Part shown: piece after piece, positions 17,141-26,625 of the stretch
Numbering within the stretch: the first letter of the stretch is position 1
Layout of the letters: each line of letters opens with the position of its first letter
DNA from: Sulfurimonas crateris
GTDB taxonomy: Bacteria > Campylobacterota > Campylobacteria > Campylobacterales > Sulfurimonadaceae
Length of the DNA: 64,000 nt
Assembly: GCF_005217605.1 (NCBI RefSeq)
Contig: NZ_SZPX01000007.1
Location: 124,001-188,000 of the forward strand
Direction of reading: 5' to 3'
Position numbers and translations under genes: made by a program
Notes under the pieces: model-generated
What the model was told of the DNA's origin: nothing
The model's input: only the letters and a program-made list of their open reading frames with translations
The model's database searches: none

Positions 17141-19033
17141 ATGAAATATGATGTAATAGTGGTCGGCGGTGGACATGCGGGAGTTGAAGCATCTCTCTCA
17201 TGCGCAAGGATGGGAGCGAAGACTCTGCTTGTCTCGATGCTTGCCGAAAATGTTGGAGCTACTAGCTGTAATCCTGCAATAGGCGGTTTGGCAAAAGGGC
17301 ATTTGGTACGCGAGATAGATGCGCTCGGCGGAGAGATGGGTCTTATCACAGATGAAGCCGGGATACAGTTTCGCATACTCAACCAGACAAAGGGCCCTGC
17401 CGTTCGCGGAAGCCGCGCGCAGATAGATATGGATAGATACCGTGTAATTGCAAGAAACAAGATACTGACTACACCTAATCTTGAACTGGTTCAAGAGATG
17501 GTAGAGTCTCTTATAGTGGAAGATGGCAAAGCTGTAGGCGTTAAAACAAATCTTTTAAATGAGTACAGAGCAGAAAAAGTCATTATTACAAGCGGGACTT
17601 TTTTGCGTGGCGTTATTCATGTCGGCGAGATAAAGCAGGAGGGCGGACGCTTCGGAGAGCAGAGCAGTGTAGGGCTTAGCGAGTCTCTAAGAGCTTGCGG
17701 TCTTGAGATGGGAAGGCTGAAGACGGGAACGTGTGCCAGAGTGGATGCTTCTTCAATCGACTTCTCTGTTATGGAGAAGCAAGACGGCGATGAGATCCCA
17801 AGTCCTTTTAGTTTCAGAACCAACCGTGACGAGTTTAGAAAGACAAAGAAGCAGATTCCGTGCTTCATCGCTTACACAAATGAGACCACTCACAATATCA
17901 TAGAGAGCAACTTTTACCGCGCACCTCTTTTTACGGGTCAGATCGAGGGGACGGGTCCTAGATACTGCCCGAGCATAGAAGATAAGATCAACCGTTTTCG
18001 CGACAAAGATAGACACCATCTTTTTATAGAGCCTCAAACTATGGAAAATACGGAGTGCTATATAAACGGCATGAGCACGTCGCTTCCGCCTGACGTTCAA
18101 CAGCAGATGATCCGCTCTGTAAAAGGGATGGAAAATGCTAGGATAGTGCGCTACGGTTATGCCATAGAGTATGATTTTGTAGACCCAAGAGAGCTTAAAC
18201 ACTCGCTTGAGACAAAAAAGATAAAAGGGCTCTATCTTGCAGGACAGATAAACGGAACAACGGGCTATGAAGAGGCAGCCGCTCAAGGGCTTATGGCTGG
18301 GATAAACGCAACTTTGAGCCTTCAAGGCAAAGAGCCTCTTGTTCTGCGCCGTGATGAGGCTTACATCGGTGTTCTAATAGATGATTTGGTTACAAAAGGC
18401 ACGAAAGAGCCTTATAGAATGTTTACTTCACGCGCCGAGTACAGACTGCTTCTGCGTGAAGAGTCGGCTGATACAAGACTGAGCCGTTACGGGCACGCTT
18501 TTGGACTGATCGACGATGAGGTTTATGCAAAAGTTAAATCAAAAAATGAGCAGATACAAGAGGGCTTAAGGCTTTTAAACGAGACTATTTTTACGCCAAA
18601 CAAAGAGTTTATAGAGTTCTTGGAGTCTATGGGCGAAGAGAAGATAAAAGACACTATTACCGCTCAACAGCTTGTCGCACGCAAGAGTTTTGATGTAGAG
18701 AAGATGTTGAAACTTGTACCAGAGCTTGCAAAATATGAACCGTATACACTCGAAGAGATCTTAGTAGAGGGCAAATACTCACGCTATGTCCAAAAGCAGA
18801 GCGAAGAGATACAGAAGATGAAAAAGTACCTCAAAGTTGAGATTCCGCCGAGTTTTGATTTTAGAAAAATCAGCGGTCTGAGCAAAGAGATAGTCGAGAA
18901 GTTAGAAACCTTTAATCCGCCTACACTTCAAGCAGCGATGAACATAAGCGGGATTACTCCCGCAGCTATAGAGATCTTGCATATCTTTATAAAGATCGAG
19001 CAAAAAAAGATCAATTTTAAGGCAGAGAAATGA
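17141..19033 (+). CDS. mnmG: tRNA uridine-5-carboxymethylaminomethyl modification enzyme MnmG
   Basis: FAD-dependent partner of MnmE that installs the (carboxy)methylaminomethyl group at wobble uridine 34. The 630-residue protein begins with the FAD-binding motif [11 protein letters not shown] and has the family signatures [46 protein letters not shown] and [17 protein letters not shown]. Length is normal. It overlaps the next gene by 4 bp (ATGA). MnmD in this window would act later on the same modification. Confidence 0.97.
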   Translation: MKYDVIVVGGGHAGVEASLSCARMGAKTLLVSMLAENVGATSCNPAIGGLAKGHLVREIDALGGEMGLITDEAGIQFRILNQTKGPAVRGSRAQIDMDRYRVIARNKILTTPNLELVQEMVESLIVEDGKAVGVKTNLLNEYRAEKVIITSGTFLRGVIHVGEIKQEGGRFGEQSSVGLSESLRACGLEMGRLKTGTCARVDASSIDFSVMEKQDGDEIPSPFSFRTNRDEFRKTKKQIPCFIAYTNETTHNIIESNFYRAPLFTGQIEGTGPRYCPSIEDKINRFRDKDRHHLFIEPQTMENTECYINGMSTSLPPDVQQQMIRSVKGMENARIVRYGYAIEYDFVDPRELKHSLETKKIKGLYLAGQINGTTGYEEAAAQGLMAGINATLSLQGKEPLVLRRDEAYIGVLIDDLVTKGTKEPYRMFTSRAEYRLLLREESADTRLSRYGHAFGLIDDEVYAKVKSKNEQIQEGLRLLNETIFTPNKEFIEFLESMGEEKIKDTITAQQLVARKSFDVEKMLKLVPELAKYEPYTLEEILVEGKYSRYVQKQSEEIQKMKKYLKVEIPPSFDFRKISGLSKEIVEKLETFNPPTLQAAMNISGITPAAIEILHIFIKIEQKKINFKAEK

Positions 19034-19896
19034 AAATCTACTACTACGTACACACGGGACACCGCATAGGTCTTGACAGATTTAGAAGAGCATGCACCAT
19101 CATCCGCTCTTTAGGAGATATAGATATTACGCTTCTATGCTCTGATTTTCGTATCGCAAACGAGGCTAGACACTTTGGCGTGGATAAAGCGGTTGGAATA
19201 GACGTGGTTAGAAATATTCCACAAATTGCCAATCATGGCGATAAGCTTATCTTTGACTCCGAAGAGGCAAACCCTATAATGCTAGAAGATATGAGAAAAT
19301 ACTTCTCCACCTTTATCCGAATAAGTGATAAAAAAGATGACGTAAAGGCTGATGGAGAGTTTTTGATCTCCCCATATCTTAGCGGAGAGGGCATCTGTAA
19401 CGCAGTAGCCGTGGATGATAAATATTTTGAGAACGAAGAGAAGACAATTGAGCTCTCATACTTTTTCGGGGATGATGATTATGAGAAGGATCTGGAGAAA
19501 AACCTTGATTTAATTAAAGATTTAGAGCCTGACCTTCTGCTTGGTTTTTACTACTTTTTGGATTATGAGGATTTTTTAAAGGAAACCTTCAGAAACTATC
19601 ATGAGTTTGAAGAGTATGATGAGGTAATAAAAAAGTCAAAGATTTTAATCACTGCATCTCCGCAGGCAGTTTTAGAGAGTCTTGCTTCCGGTGCAAAGCC
19701 CATATACCTGCAAAGAGAAGACTATACAACCGACTTTTTAGAACTTTTTGAGACTCTCGGTGTTCCTACTGTTAAAAATTATGAAAAAGAACAACTTATT
19801 GACATTATAAGCTCAATAAATAACAGTGACTATTCCAAAATGGAACAAAATGGCAAAAAAATAGCATGTTTTATAAAAGAAAACTTAACTTTATAA
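19030..19896 (+). CDS. Unknown protein with GT-B-like features, coupled to mnmG
   Basis: A 288-residue soluble protein starting inside the last codon of mnm[22 protein letters not shown] at the front and [25 protein letters not shown] near 225-250 recall the two halves of GT-B sugar enzymes, such as MurG-like transferases and PseG-like hydrolases, where the second segment contacts the nucleotide sugar. The middle (about 135-210) is very acidic and rich in Asp, Glu and Tyr. No exact family was recognised. The coupling to mnmG may be only genomic. Confidence 0.7.
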   Translation: MKIYYYVHTGHRIGLDRFRRACTIIRSLGDIDITLLCSDFRIANEARHFGVDKAVGIDVVRNIPQIANHGDKLIFDSEEANPIMLEDMRKYFSTFIRISDKKDDVKADGEFLISPYLSGEGICNAVAVDDKYFENEEKTIELSYFFGDDDYEKDLEKNLDLIKDLEPDLLLGFYYFLDYEDFLKETFRNYHEFEEYDEVIKKSKILITASPQAVLESLASGAKPIYLQREDYTTDFLELFETLGVPTVKNYEKEQLIDIISSINNSDYSKMEQNGKKIACFIKENLTL

Positions 19897-19917
19897 TGGA
19901 TTAAAACAAACTTAGTA

Positions 19918-19923
19918 TATAAT
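19918..19923 (+). promoter_or_regulatory. petABC promoter -10
   Basis: TATAAT 35 bp before the petA ATG, with a strong purine-rich ribosome site (AGAAAGAGAG) between. It is the only good -10 in the 62-bp gap. Confidence 0.55.
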
Positions 19924-19958
19924 CAGGGTTCAAATTTTACAAGAAAGAGAGCTTAAAG

Positions 19959-20483
19959 ATGCATAACAGTAGCCGTAGAGGTTTTATGGGCAAAGCATTT
20001 GGCGCCGTAGCAGGCGTTGGTGCGGTTGGTTCATTGGTTGCAATGAAGAAGTCTTGGGATCCGCTTCCAAGCGTTAAAGCTGCAGGCTTTACTACTCTTG
20101 ATATGACAATATATCCAGAGGGTGAGTTAATAACAGAAAAGTGGAGAGGAAAGCCGATCTTTGTTTTGAAAAAAACAGCTGAAATGATCGCTAGTCAGAC
20201 AGAGAGTCAAAAAGCAAGAAGTGTTACGGTCGGAGGCTCTGAGTTTATGATCGCTATCGGTTTATGCACGCACTTAGGCTGTATTCCAAGTTACAATCCC
20301 GCAGAGAAATCTTTCTTATGCGCTTGTCACGGTGGTATGTTTAACTGGGCAGGTGAAGTTACAAAAGTTCCGCCACCGCGTGCATTTGATATTCCTCCAT
20401 TTAAAATTGAAGGTAACAATATGATTCTTGGCGAAGTAGGCCCTGAATACAAAGCTATGAAAGATAGCGGAATAACGCTTTAA
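19959..20483 (+). CDS. petA: Ubiquinol-cytochrome c reductase iron-sulfur (Rieske) subunit
   Basis: Rieske [2Fe-2S] subunit of the cytochrome bc1 complex, accepting an electron from quinol on the periplasmic side. The 174-residue protein has an N-terminal Tat-type anchor (SSRRGFMGKAFGAVAGVGAVG) and the cluster motifs CTHLGC (near 107) and CACHGG (near 127), each supplying one Cys and one His, with the disulphide cysteines also present. It heads petABC, with 14 bp to petB. Confidence 0.96.
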   Translation: MHNSSRRGFMGKAFGAVAGVGAVGSLVAMKKSWDPLPSVKAAGFTTLDMTIYPEGELITEKWRGKPIFVLKKTAEMIASQTESQKARSVTVGGSEFMIAIGLCTHLGCIPSYNPAEKSFLCACHGGMFNWAGEVTKVPPPRAFDIPPFKIEGNNMILGEVGPEYKAMKDSGITL

Positions 20484-20497
20484 GGGGGGGATGAATT

Positions 20498-21712
20498 ATG
20501 GCACATTTTACAAAAGCAACAAGTGTTAAAGATTGGCTAAACCAGCGTTTAGCAATTGAAAAAGTTGAAAAAGTTATGGCATCCGAGTACTGGATCCCGA
20601 AAAATATTAACTTTTTATGGGCAATGGGTATGATCTTAGCAATTACCTTTGCATTACTATTAGTTTCAGGGATCTTCCTTTTAATGTACTATCAACCACA
20701 CGTTGATTTTGCGTTTGACAGTGTAAACTACACTATCATGAGAGAGGTTGACTTTGGTTGGTTATGGAGACATGTTCACGGTGTGGCTGCATCGGTTGTT
20801 TTCTTGGTTATATATATCCATATGTTCACGGGTATCTACTACGGCTCTTATAAAAAGGGACGTGAGATGATCTGGATCTCAGGTATGCTTCTTTTCGTTA
20901 CTTTTTCTGCTGAAGCGTTTTCTGGTTATATGCTTCCATGGGGTCAAATGAGCTACTGGGCAGGTATGGTTATTACAAATATTTTCAGCCTTGGTGACCT
21001 ACACTTAGACGGTCTTGTTGAGTGGATTCGTGGGGATTATGTTCCTGCTCAAGCATTCTTAACTCGTTTCTTTATGCTTCACGTACTTCTTTTACCGTTG
21101 GCGATTATGGGACTTATAGGGCTTCACTTTGCTGCTCTTCGTATTCCTCACGTTAATAATCAAGATGGAGAAGAGATCGACTTTGAAGCTGAGAGTAAAA
21201 AATATTTAGACGGCGACAAAGCTGGTTCAAAAGTTATGCGTTTTGGTAACGATTTCTTGAGTAAAGATATGATGGTTGTAGGTGTGTTTTTAATATTCTT
21301 CTTCTATCTTGTATTTTACAACTACAGTTTTGCACTTGACCCTGTAAACTTTGACCCTGCAGATATGCTTAAAACTCCTGCACACATCTACCCTGAGTGG
21401 TACTTCTTGTGGTCTTATGAGATCTTGCGTCCGTTCTCTGTAAACATCGGTCTAATAGCATTCGGTTTTGCACAGGTTATCTTTGTTCTTCTTCCATGGT
21501 TAGACAGAAGTCCAAATGTTGCTCCTGCAAATCGTCGTGGAGCTTTTAGTATCTGGTTCTGGTTGTTGTTAATCGATATGATAGTTCTTACTGCAATGGG
21601 TAAACTCCCTCCAGAAGGTATATTTAGTACCATCGGTTTAGTGGCTGCGCTTGGATTTATAATACTATGGGTAGCGCTTCCATTTATTACAATGAATGAA
21701 AAAAAAGTATAA
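20498..21712 (+). CDS. petB: Cytochrome b subunit of the bc1 complex
   Basis: Membrane subunit carrying two b haems and the quinone sites. The 404-residue protein has about eight TM helices, haem-ligand histidines in WRHVHGVAAS and IHMF (helix B) and in MLHVLLLP and LIGLHFAAL (helix D), and the Qo-site motif PEWY in HIYPEWYFLWSYEILR near 295. It is full length, not split into b6 and subunit IV. AAGGGGGG is a strong ribosome site before the ATG. Middle gene of petABC. Confidence 0.96.
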   Translation: MAHFTKATSVKDWLNQRLAIEKVEKVMASEYWIPKNINFLWAMGMILAITFALLLVSGIFLLMYYQPHVDFAFDSVNYTIMREVDFGWLWRHVHGVAASVVFLVIYIHMFTGIYYGSYKKGREMIWISGMLLFVTFSAEAFSGYMLPWGQMSYWAGMVITNIFSLGDLHLDGLVEWIRGDYVPAQAFLTRFFMLHVLLLPLAIMGLIGLHFAALRIPHVNNQDGEEIDFEAESKKYLDGDKAGSKVMRFGNDFLSKDMMVVGVFLIFFFYLVFYNYSFALDPVNFDPADMLKTPAHIYPEWYFLWSYEILRPFSVNIGLIAFGFAQVIFVLLPWLDRSPNVAPANRRGAFSIWFWLLLIDMIVLTAMGKLPPEGIFSTIGLVAALGFIILWVALPFITMNEKKV

Positions 21713-21722
21713 GGAGAATAGG

Positions 21723-22670
21723 ATGAAAAATAAAGAACCTTTAATATTGGTTGTTGTTGTTGCTTTTACTCTCCTAACATACTGGTTAGTTGAGCCATTT
21801 GCTCACTCTCAAATGCATAAGCATGTTGAGAGCGAAGATTTTGCATATGCAGATCTTCCGGCAATTACTAAAACAGGAAATGCCGCAAACGGTAAAGAGC
21901 TTGCAATGGGTGCGGGTGGTTGTACAGGTTGTCACTCTATCACTAAAGAGGGTATACCGGCAGGAATGGACGCAGTTACCGCTGCTGGAGTATACGGTGT
22001 AAATCCACCTGATTTAAGTGATGCAGGTGTTGTGTATGACGCTAAATTTTTGGCAGATCTTATTAAGAACCCCGCACACGCACTTAAAGTTGAGCATAAG
22101 TTCGACGCTGCTAAAGGTCAGATGCATCCGATGGTAGCGTTTTACGGAGCTGGCGGAGATATAGATCAAGAAGTTGCTGATATGGTTGCATACCTGCAAT
22201 CTATAGCTGTTAGCAAAGATGAGCTTACTCCTGCAATGGCATTTGAAAATGCATGTGGAAGATGTCACGCTATGAAGTATGAGAACTGGACACAGCTTGG
22301 AGAGAAGCCTGAGTTTAAATTTGAGAAAGAGTCTTTAGCTTACGATATTCAGGTGTTAGAGTACCAAGAGTCTCTTACAAAATATATGGGCAAACTTCCT
22401 CCGGATCTTTCAATGTATATCCGTTCTCGTGGCGAGCACTTCTTGAGCACATTTATTGAAAATCCTCAAGCGCACCTTGCAGGAACTGCAATGCCTAGAG
22501 TAGGTGTTACTGCTGATGCAGCAGAGAAAGTAATAGAGCATATGGCTGATGCGGGTGATACAAAGAGAGATGAAAGAGCATCTGTCGGTACGAACGTGAT
22601 GTGGTATATTCTTATATTTGCGATCTTTGCATTCTTATGGAAAAGATCAGTTTGGAGAGAGTTACACTAA
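21723..22670 (+). CDS. petC: Di-haem cytochrome c subunit of the bc1 complex
   Basis: Replaces cytochrome c1 in Campylobacterota and hands electrons to soluble cytochrome c. From ATG at 21723 (AAGGAG 8 nt ahead; the upstream ATG lies inside petB) it is 315 residues with an N-terminal membrane anchor, two covalent haem motifs CTGCH (near 68) and CGRCH (near 180), methionines suited as axial ligands (GQMHPMVAF, TAMPRVG), and a C-terminal TM helix. Two c haems per subunit is the known arrangement for this phylum and differs from mitochondrial cytochrome c1. Confidence 0.93.
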   Translation: MKNKEPLILVVVVAFTLLTYWLVEPFAHSQMHKHVESEDFAYADLPAITKTGNAANGKELAMGAGGCTGCHSITKEGIPAGMDAVTAAGVYGVNPPDLSDAGVVYDAKFLADLIKNPAHALKVEHKFDAAKGQMHPMVAFYGAGGDIDQEVADMVAYLQSIAVSKDELTPAMAFENACGRCHAMKYENWTQLGEKPEFKFEKESLAYDIQVLEYQESLTKYMGKLPPDLSMYIRSRGEHFLSTFIENPQAHLAGTAMPRVGVTADAAEKVIEHMADAGDTKRDERASVGTNVMWYILIFAIFAFLWKRSVWRELH

Positions 22671-22682
22671 CTCTCTTTGAAA

Positions 22683-22710
22683 AAACTCTTCCTTTAATTA
22701 GGAAGAGTTT
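22683..22710 (+). terminator. petABC terminator
   Basis: Perfect 11-bp arms AAACTCTTCCT and AGGAAGAGTTT around a 6-nt loop, 12 bp after the petC stop. Its symmetry and short A/T flanks would let it also end the convergent RDD gene. Confidence 0.75.
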
Positions 22711-22735
22711 ACCTTCTCATTTAAATCTAAATTTT

Positions 22736-23200
22736 TTACTTCTTTTCAACTACTACGATTGTTTTACAAATAATATCATGAAGTGCTTTTTTGTCTCTTC
22801 TGTAAAATGGTAAAAAAAGTCCTAATAGTGTTGTAGCCGTAAAAAGAAAAGCGATAAATCTTGCAGCTGCTCTAAAGAATGATATATTTTTACCGCTTCT
22901 ATCATCTACTACTCTCATCTCATAAGCTTTTTTTCCTGGTGTATGCCCAAACTTGCTTAGCAAAACTGCATATATAAGACCATAAAGAGTAACTCCTATT
23001 AATGGTCCAAACTGTGATGATTGAAAATCATCTTTGCCGCCGAGTACTATATATGTGATTATATAGAGTATGGGAACATATATCATAAAGAGATCTGTTA
23101 TAAAAGCTTTTACTCTGTAGCTGTATGGAGCGTAAGTCAGCTTCTGCTGCTCTTTTTTATCTGTTGTGTTTATATTTTTTTTAAGTTTTCTAAATCTCAT
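22736..23200 (-). CDS. RDD-family membrane protein
   Basis: A 154-residue protein with three or four TM helices and the RDD family pattern: YRVKAFITDLFMIYVPILY (Arg and Asp of the name), HTPGKKAYEMRVVDDRSG and LFLPFYRRDKKALHDIICKTIVV. Some RDD proteins are ion/proton antiporters, but the family role is mostly unassigned. It converges with petC and stands alone. Confidence 0.85.
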   Translation of the reverse strand: MRFRKLKKNINTTDKKEQQKLTYAPYSYRVKAFITDLFMIYVPILYIITYIVLGGKDDFQSSQFGPLIGVTLYGLIYAVLLSKFGHTPGKKAYEMRVVDDRSGKNISFFRAAARFIAFLFTATTLLGLFLPFYRRDKKALHDIICKTIVVVEKK

Positions 23201-23375
23201 AGCGAAATTATAACAGATATAAAACTCTTTTAAACGTCCCTCATATATAAATTACCGCTTAAAAGTAAGAATTAATAACAAAATGTAAATAAATAGGAGA
23301 AAAAAGGGATGATTTAAACCAAATTTAAAATTTAGGGATGTAGAATATGTGACGTCCTAATACATTTCATAATAT

Positions 23376-23419
23376 GAAGTGATACATAAGTGATTATTTT
23401 ATCACTTATGTATCACTTC
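23376..23419. promoter_or_regulatory. Large perfect inverted repeat upstream of the porin gene
   Basis: Two 19-bp arms, GAAGTGATACATAAGTGAT and its exact complement, flank a 6-nt TATTTT loop, ending 41 bp before the porin ATG. Each arm contains the heptamer AAGTGAT twice, 11 bp apart, so four copies (two direct, two inverted) are packed in 44 bp. That layout favours a multimeric regulator's operator; it could also fold as an mRNA leader hairpin. A terminator is unlikely because no T-run follows. Confidence 0.7.
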
Positions 23420-23460
23420 TTATATATGGGTGATTAAAGAGACAAAACAGGAGAGAAAAA

Positions 23461-24771
23461 ATGAGAAAAATGGTAAAAATGTCAATGGCTGCGGTCATGA
23501 TGATGGGGATAGGTTCAGTTTCTGCGCAAGCTGAAGGGCTAGACATCTTAAGCAACATCAAAGCTAAAGGTGAAATCAGAGCTCGTTATGAGATGGTGGA
23601 TCAAGATGGGAAGGATAATGCCAATGCATTCACAAATCGCTTGACGATTGGAGTGAGTGCAGACTTGCTCGGTACTGATTGGCTAAGTGCGTATGCAGAA
23701 ATGACTGATGTACGTGCATTAAATGAAAACTATAATAGTACGACAAATGGGCAGATTAACCATGCTACAGTTGTAGATCCTGAGCAGACTCGTCTTACAC
23801 AGGCGTATGTAGATATTAAGCTTGGTAAACCGACTCTTAGAATAGGTCGTCAGATGATCAATCTTGATAACCAGAGATTTGTAGGAGCGGTAGGCTGGAG
23901 ACAGATGTTCCAGACATTTGATGCTTATACATTAACTTGTAACAGTATTGAAAACCTGAATGTATTTGCGTCTTACGTAACACAAGTAAATACAATAAAA
24001 GCTGAGTCTACTGCTGCTGAAAATGGAACTGCTAATCCTACTGCAGATAGCTATGATACTAGAACGGTTCTTTTAAATGCTTCATATAAGGTTATGCCAG
24101 AACTAAAGGCTACCGCGTATGCATATTTAATTGGAGAGGGTACTGCTGGTGGAAGTCATGATACTTACGGTTTGGCACTTACTGGTAATGTCGCTGTTTC
24201 TGACGGTGTTAAACTAAACTATCGTGCAGAGTACGCAACACAGACAGATCCATCTTTAGAAAATTCAGGTTATAGCGGTACAGGAGAAAAAGCTGATGCT
24301 AGTTACTATAACTTAGAACTTGGTGCAAATGTGAGCGGCTTCTTAGTGGGTGCTAGATATGAAGTATTAAGTGGCCAAGGAAATGCTGCGGCTGGCGGTG
24401 ATACAACATTTCAAACTCCTTTAGCTACACTACATGGACAAAATGGTTGGGCAGATATATTTTTGAATAATGGTGGTAACCAAGGTTTGGAAGACATGAG
24501 CATTATGGTTGGATATACATCAAAAGATTTTGGTACTGCTAAAGTGATTTACCATGACTTTAATGCAGAAGCTGCTGTAGCAGGGCAAGTTGAAGAGTTT
24601 GGCCAAGAAATTGATGCTATTTATACAAGAGCAATTCCCGGCGTAAATAATTTAACTGGTATGGTTAAATTTGCTTCATATATGGCAGATTCAAAAAATA
24701 CTGCTGGTACAGGTAATACTGACACAGATAAAATCTGGTTAATGTTAGATTACAAATTTGCTAGCAAATAG
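23461..24771 (+). CDS. Outer-membrane porin (beta-barrel)
   Basis: A 436-residue exported protein with signal peptide (MRKMVKMSMAAVMMMGIGSVSAQAEG). The mature part shows the OprD/DcaP-like porin style: IKAKGEIRARYEMVDQ, AFTNRLTIGVSADL, TQAYVDIKLGKPTLRIGRQ and alternating hydrophobic strands to the end, with a final DYKFASK rather than a terminal aromatic residue. GAGAG precedes the ATG. Substrate is unknown. The large inverted repeat just upstream suggests tight control of expression. Confidence 0.82.
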   Translation: MRKMVKMSMAAVMMMGIGSVSAQAEGLDILSNIKAKGEIRARYEMVDQDGKDNANAFTNRLTIGVSADLLGTDWLSAYAEMTDVRALNENYNSTTNGQINHATVVDPEQTRLTQAYVDIKLGKPTLRIGRQMINLDNQRFVGAVGWRQMFQTFDAYTLTCNSIENLNVFASYVTQVNTIKAESTAAENGTANPTADSYDTRTVLLNASYKVMPELKATAYAYLIGEGTAGGSHDTYGLALTGNVAVSDGVKLNYRAEYATQTDPSLENSGYSGTGEKADASYYNLELGANVSGFLVGARYEVLSGQGNAAAGGDTTFQTPLATLHGQNGWADIFLNNGGNQGLEDMSIMVGYTSKDFGTAKVIYHDFNAEAAVAGQVEEFGQEIDAIYTRAIPGVNNLTGMVKFASYMADSKNTAGTGNTDTDKIWLMLDYKFASK

Positions 24772-24862
24772 TTTCTAGCTCTCAATCCACTCTCTATGTG
24801 GCTTGAAACCTCTCTCTTTTACAACCTAAAAAATATTTAACCTACTTTTTACCTCCAAAAGA

Positions 24863-24868
24863 TATAAT
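24863..24868 (+). promoter_or_regulatory. Probable moaA promoter -10
   Basis: TATAAT 30 bp before the moaA start; AGGAATT supplies the ribosome site. Confidence 0.5.
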
Positions 24869-24898
24869 ACAAACATATAAAACACTTTAGGAATTATT

Positions 24899-25864
24899 AT
24901 GCTAATAGACAGCTACCATAGAGTAGTGGATTATCTTCGTATCTCTGTGACAGAGCGCTGCAACTTTAGATGTCAATACTGTATGCCTGAAAAACCGTTC
25001 TCATGGGTGCCAAAAGAGAATCTGCTTACATTTGAAGAGCTATTTTTGTTCGTAAAGGTAGCAATAGATGAGGGTATAAAAAAGATCCGCATAACAGGCG
25101 GAGAGCCTCTTTTACGTGAAGATCTTGATGTCTTTATAAAGATGATCTACGACTATGCGCCTGATATTGACCTTGCCATGACGACAAATGCGTATCTGCT
25201 AAAATCGACCGCTCAAAAGTTAAAAGATGCAGGGCTAAAGCGTTTAAATGTAAGCATAGACACTCTAAAACCCGAAGTCGCCCAAAAGATAGCGGGCAAG
25301 GATGTTTTAGCAAATGTTTTAGAGGGTGTCGAGGAAGCAAGAGCGGTAGGGCTTAAAGTAAAAGTAAATATGGTCCCTATGAAAAATATGAACGCAGATG
25401 AGATAGTAGATGTCCTAGAGTACTGCAAAGAGCGCGGAATGTCCATAAGGTTTATAGAATACATGGAGAACCGCTTTGCATCCAAGGAGATAAGCGGTCT
25501 GAAATCGGATGAGCTTCTTGCAATATTAAGAGAGTATTATGAGTTTGAAGATGAGGGGTTTGACGGTGCATCTCCATCTCACTACTACCGTATGAGCGAC
25601 GGATACAGATTTGGAATAATCGAACCGTATGAGGATGATTTCTGCAAGCAGTGTAACCGCATAAGATTGACGGCAGAGGGACAGCTTATTCCGTGTCTTT
25701 ACTTCGATGAGGCACTAAGCATAGGTAAAGCCATAAAAGCAGGAGATGTAGCCGGAGCTGCCGAAGTACTAAGAGAAGTTGTTAAAAACAAGCCTGAAAA
25801 GAATCGCTGGGGCGGAGAGGATGGTGAAATTTCATCACGCGCTTTTTATGAAACGGGTGGTTGA
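24899..25864 (+). CDS. moaA: GTP 3',8-cyclase MoaA
   Basis: Radical-SAM enzyme that starts molybdopterin synthesis by rearranging GTP. The 321-residue protein has the SAM cluster motif CNFRCQYC near residue 20, the ITGGEPLLR motif, and the C-terminal cluster motif [18 protein letters not shown] that binds GTP. The protein ends in GG, required for activity in known MoaA. It overlaps queE (TGATG). Formate dehydrogenase and MoeA in this window would use the cofactor. Confidence 0.96.
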   Translation: MLIDSYHRVVDYLRISVTERCNFRCQYCMPEKPFSWVPKENLLTFEELFLFVKVAIDEGIKKIRITGGEPLLREDLDVFIKMIYDYAPDIDLAMTTNAYLLKSTAQKLKDAGLKRLNVSIDTLKPEVAQKIAGKDVLANVLEGVEEARAVGLKVKVNMVPMKNMNADEIVDVLEYCKERGMSIRFIEYMENRFASKEISGLKSDELLAILREYYEFEDEGFDGASPSHYYRMSDGYRFGIIEPYEDDFCKQCNRIRLTAEGQLIPCLYFDEALSIGKAIKAGDVAGAAEVLREVVKNKPEKNRWGGEDGEISSRAFYETGG

Positions 25865-26622
25865 TGATATATTTAGTAGAACATTTCTATAGTATTCAGG
25901 GTGAGGGGCGTTACGTTGGTACTCCATCACTCTTTTTTCGTTTTGGCGGATGTAATATGAAGTGCGAGGGGTTTGGGTGCATTGAGAGCACGCCAAACGG
26001 CACTAAAGTTCTGGGATGTGACACAGTATATGCAGTTAACAGAGAACATTTTTTACAAAACTGGATACCTATTGAAAACCCAAAAGAGCTTTTAAATGTG
26101 TTGAATCTATATGATCTGCCAAAAAAAGTTGACATTGTACTCACAGGCGGAGAGCCGCTTATTTACGCAAACGAAACCATATTTATAGAGTTTATAGAGG
26201 CTTTGATTGAGGATGGTCATAGAGTCACATTTGAGACCAACGGCTCTTTAGGTATTGATTTTGAGCGCTATCCAATCTACAAAAAAGCAGTTTTTGCGCT
26301 ATCAGTAAAGCTCTCAAACTCGAATGAAGCATTTAGCAAAAGAGTCAGAGGCGATATTATAAACTCAATTGCCACAAACGCAAAAGAGGCTTTTTTTAAA
26401 TTCTCTATAGATGCCAACTCCATAGATCTTGGGCTTGAGGAGGAGATATCAGAGATAGCTGCGCATGCTCCAAATTGCGATATCTACTGTATGCCTCTTG
26501 GCGGAACAAAAGAGGAAGTAGAGGCGAACACAGAGCCGCTTATAGAGTTTTGCAAATCAAAAGGGTACAATTTCAGTGACAGACTTCATATACGGATATG
26601 GGATCAAAACAGAGGTGTTTAA
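25864..26622 (+). CDS. queE: 7-carboxy-7-deazaguanine synthase QueE, extended-loop form
   Basis: Radical-SAM step of queuosine precursor (preQ0) synthesis. From ATG at 25864, overlapping the moaA stop, the 252-residue protein begins IYLVEHFYSIQGEGRYVGTPS, typical of QueE. The usual CxxxCxxC is stretched: CNMKC is followed by EGFGC and only then, 12 residues on, GCDT, the motif that normally carries the third cluster cysteine. LTGGEPL follows. The loop insertion is probably a family trait in this phylum. queD follows after 3 bp. Confidence 0.9.
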   Translation: MIYLVEHFYSIQGEGRYVGTPSLFFRFGGCNMKCEGFGCIESTPNGTKVLGCDTVYAVNREHFLQNWIPIENPKELLNVLNLYDLPKKVDIVLTGGEPLIYANETIFIEFIEALIEDGHRVTFETNGSLGIDFERYPIYKKAVFALSVKLSNSNEAFSKRVRGDIINSIATNAKEAFFKFSIDANSIDLGLEEEISEIAAHAPNCDIYCMPLGGTKEEVEANTEPLIEFCKSKGYNFSDRLHIRIWDQNRGV

Positions 26623-26625
26623 TAG

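Noticed and set aside
17753-18325. 190-residue minus-strand frame inside mnmG
   Set aside because: Fully within a highly conserved gene on the other strand, with no family features.
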